DNA from: Aestuariivivens insulae
GTDB taxonomy: Bacteria; Bacteroidota; Bacteroidia; Flavobacteriales; Flavobacteriaceae
Assembly (NCBI RefSeq): GCF_022662195.1
Contig: NZ_JAKMCS010000001.1
Span: 310,001 to 374,000, forward strand
Length of the DNA: 64,000 nt
Direction of reading: 5' to 3'
The notes beneath the pieces are model-generated. The model did not search any database. It had not been told where the DNA came from and saw only the letters and a program-made list of their open reading frames with translations. The position numbers and the translations under genes are program-made. The stretch's first letter is position 1; each line of letters starts with the position of its first letter. Below are positions 62,092 to 64,000 of the stretch, piece after piece.

Positions 62092-64000
62092 ATGAGCAGC
62101 AAAAAAGAATTCGAAAGCATTGCATTTGATTTGCCAAAAAACCAGTCAAATGTCATTAAAGTTATTGGTGTTGGCGGTGGTGGCAGTAATGCCATTAACC
62201 ACATGTTCCAACAAGGTATTAAAGGTGTCGATTTTTACATCTGTAATACCGATGCACAGGCACTTCAAAACAGTGGCGTGCCCAACAAAATCCAATTAGG
62301 CGTTCACTTAACCGAAGGGTTGGGTGCAGGTGCAAATCCAGAAATAGGAGAGCAGTCTGCAGTAGAAAGCTTTGAGGAAATCTCGCGTATGTTGGATACC
62401 AATACCAAAATGGTTTTTATTACCGCAGGAATGGGCGGAGGTACCGGAACGGGTGCTGCACCTATTATTGCTAAAATGGCTAAGGATTTAGACATTTTAA
62501 CGGTTGGTATAGTAACGATGCCTTTTCAGTTTGAAGGGAAAATGCGTTTGGAGCAATCGCAAAAAGGTATTGAGAAATTAAGGGATGTTGTCGATTCGTT
62601 AATAGTGATCAACAACAACAAGCTTCGTGAGGTATATGGAAACCTTGGTTTTAAAGCAGGTTTTTCAAAAGCAGACGAAGTGCTATCTACAGCTGCTCGG
62701 GGAATAGCCGAAGTTATTACACATCACTACACTCAAAACATCGATTTACGTGATGCGAAAACTGTTTTAAGTAATAGTGGTACTGCCATTATGGGGTCTG
62801 CAATGGCATCGGGACAAAATCGTGCTCACGATGCTATTAGAAAGGCATTGGATTCGCCATTACTTAACGATAATAAAATTACTGGTGCCAAAAACGTATT
62901 GCTGCTTATTGTTTCAGGATCCCACGAGATTACCATTGATGAAATAGGTGAAATAAATGACCATATTCAAGATGAAGCAGGTCATGGCGCCAATATCATT
63001 ATGGGAGTTGGAGAAGACGACTCGTTGGAAGAATCTATTGCAGTAACCATTATAGCTACAGGGTTTAACGTAGAGCAACAAGATGAAATTTCTAATACCG
63101 AAACAAAGAAGGTAGTGCATTCTCTGGAAGAAGAACAGGAGGTGTTGGCAGCCGATCGTGAGCCTGTGATTATTACGCCGGTAATAGAAATGGAGGAGAA
63201 GAAAGAAAAGAAAGAGCCACCTATCGTTCGCCATACCTTAGAGTTGGATGAGGAAGAGACAGAAGTTAAGCAAACTCAAGAAAAGCCAGTTGAAAAGCAA
63301 CAGCCTAAGAAGGTTACCATTTCAAACGATGGTGATATAAACCTAATACCAACCTCAGAGCTTATTAAGAATATTAATGTTGAGTACGAAGAGGTCAATG
63401 CTAAGGTCCAGGAAGAAGACGATTTTATTATCAAACCAATAACCGTAGTTTCAGAGGAAAAAGAGGATGTAGTAGAAGAAGATCAACAAATAACCTTAAC
63501 ATTCGATTTGCCATTATCATCAAATAGCAATGAAAAAGAAGAGGAGCCTCTTGAGCCTGTTATTGACGAAAAGGTAAAAAAGATTCCAGTTAAAGACTAT
63601 ATCGAACTAATAACGGTTACCGAGGCTAATGAAGATGGTGAGGTGCGTTATGCGTTGGATGATTATATAGAGTTGGAGTCTGCTATGAATGTTAAGAAGG
63701 AAAAGAAACAAGAAGCTGTTGAAGAGGTAGATGATGATATTGTTTTTGAAAAGAAAGTTATTGTTGAAGATGTTGTGGAAGAAGAAGTGGTGTCAGATGA
63801 AATTGATCCAATGAACACCCCAATATCACAAATGCTTAAAGAGCGAGCAGAAGAACGTAAGCGCAAAATGAAGGACTTTAACTATAAGTTTAATAATGCA
63901 AAAATAGACGATATAGAAAAAGTGCCAGCTTACAAAAGACAAGGGGTCGATTTAAGTGATGTTAAACATTCTTCAGAGACCGATATGTCCAGAACCAGTA
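62092..64000 (+). CDS. ftsZ: cell division protein FtsZ, C-terminus beyond window edge
   Basis: At least 636 codons are visible; the stop lies beyond the right edge. The tubulin-like GTPase (about 1-325) has the nucleotide loop [25 protein letters not shown] (tubulin signature) and the T7 loop [14 protein letters not shown]. After about residue 327 comes an unusually long, acidic, low-complexity linker of more than 300 residues, rich in Glu, Lys and Val (for example [13 protein letters not shown]). Long linkers are usual in Bacteroidota FtsZ. The expected C-terminal peptide that binds FtsA is outside the window. Confidence 0.96.
   Translation, partial: MSSKKEFESIAFDLPKNQSNVIKVIGVGGGGSNAINHMFQQGIKGVDFYICNTDAQALQNSGVPNKIQLGVHLTEGLGAGANPEIGEQSAVESFEEISRMLDTNTKMVFITAGMGGGTGTGAAPIIAKMAKDLDILTVGIVTMPFQFEGKMRLEQSQKGIEKLRDVVDSLIVINNNKLREVYGNLGFKAGFSKADEVLSTAARGIAEVITHHYTQNIDLRDAKTVLSNSGTAIMGSAMASGQNRAHDAIRKALDSPLLNDNKITGAKNVLLLIVSGSHEITIDEIGEINDHIQDEAGHGANIIMGVGEDDSLEESIAVTIIATGFNVEQQDEISNTETKKVVHSLEEEQEVLAADREPVIITPVIEMEEKKEKKEPPIVRHTLELDEEETEVKQTQEKPVEKQQPKKVTISNDGDINLIPTSELIKNINVEYEEVNAKVQEEDDFIIKPITVVSEEKEDVVEEDQQITLTFDLPLSSNSNEKEEEPLEPVIDEKVKKIPVKDYIELITVTEANEDGEVRYALDDYIELESAMNVKKEKKQEAVEEVDDDIVFEKKVIVEDVVEEEVVSDEIDPMNTPISQMLKERAEERKRKMKDFNYKFNNAKIDDIEKVPAYKRQGVDLSDVKHSSETDMSRTS

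Noticed and set aside
1-64000. CRISPR arrays, rRNA genes, prophage or IS transposase genes
   Set aside because: No regularly spaced repeat array, rRNA segment, integrase or transposase was seen; tRNA-Phe is the only RNA gene recognised.

Overview
The window looks like a chromosomal stretch from a member of the Flavobacteriaceae (Bacteroidota). The DNA is AT-rich. Where promoters can be seen they follow the Bacteroidota pattern (TTG, about 18-19 nt, TAnnTTTG). The gene set is typical of the family: GYDIA-type GHMP kinase, arsenosugar genes ArsM/ArsS, a flavobacterial division/cell-wall (dcw) cluster without murF, LptC, CoaX, a Prc-type S41 protease and paired POT peptide transporters. Species cannot be named from the sequence alone.

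Layout. 1-4103: end of an FAD oxidoreductase, an outer-membrane barrel, and a GH113-like lipoprotein coupled to a one-POTRA Omp85-type barrel. 4138-4265: copy A of a four-hairpin repeat. 4332-5063: metallophosphoesterase. 5228-12079 (minus): an arsenosugar biosynthesis cluster in two blocks, separated by a plus-strand barrel gene. 12255-14168: acetyl-CoA synthetase. 14379-16479: OsmC, AraC regulator, the wreck of a DJ-1/PfpI-like gene and a cupin. 16574-16646: tRNA-Phe with its own promoter and terminator. 16807-24787: coaX, an outer-membrane protein, a TPR protein, lptC, a small membrane protein, a CNNM/CBS protein and a PpiD-like foldase. 25045-25191: copy B of the repeat, inverted. 25236-27938: GHMP kinase and HMG-CoA reductase, interrupted by a GIY-YIG nuclease unit. 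28289-34063: DPP-IV-like peptidase and two POT transporters. 34176-43712: two thioredoxins, ComEC, C40 peptidase, LpxB, SurE, S41 protease and a lone OppC-like permease. 43902-48058: LytTR two-component pair, NTF2-like protein, EngB and an alpha/beta hydrolase. 48274-64000: dcw cluster mraZ-rsmH-ftsL-ftsI-murE-mraY-murD-ftsW-murG-murC-ftsQ-ftsA-ftsZ, with ftsZ cut by the window edge.

Main point of interest. A small GIY-YIG endonuclease gene sits exactly between the HMG-CoA reductase and GHMP kinase genes. It is bracketed by two 25-nt palindromes in inverted orientation that match at 24 of 25 positions. The unit has supplied the reductase with its stop codon and the kinase with a new start, so the nuclease and kinase now form one 422-codon frame. 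Three further palindromes in the window (28241, 39146, 53544) share the same architecture: a short stem of variable but always complementary sequence around a core of the form GAG-N5/6-CGA. This looks like a REP-type hairpin family with a GIY-YIG nuclease as candidate mobilising enzyme. That link is an inference.

Other points: three 10-bp-spaced MraZ-box-like repeats over the -33 region of the dcw promoter; non-ATG starts for five of thirteen dcw genes; a doubled lipoprotein signal in LptC; an inverted pair of large four-hairpin repeats 21 kb apart; and an inverted pair of spacer repeats at 37 and 47 kb.
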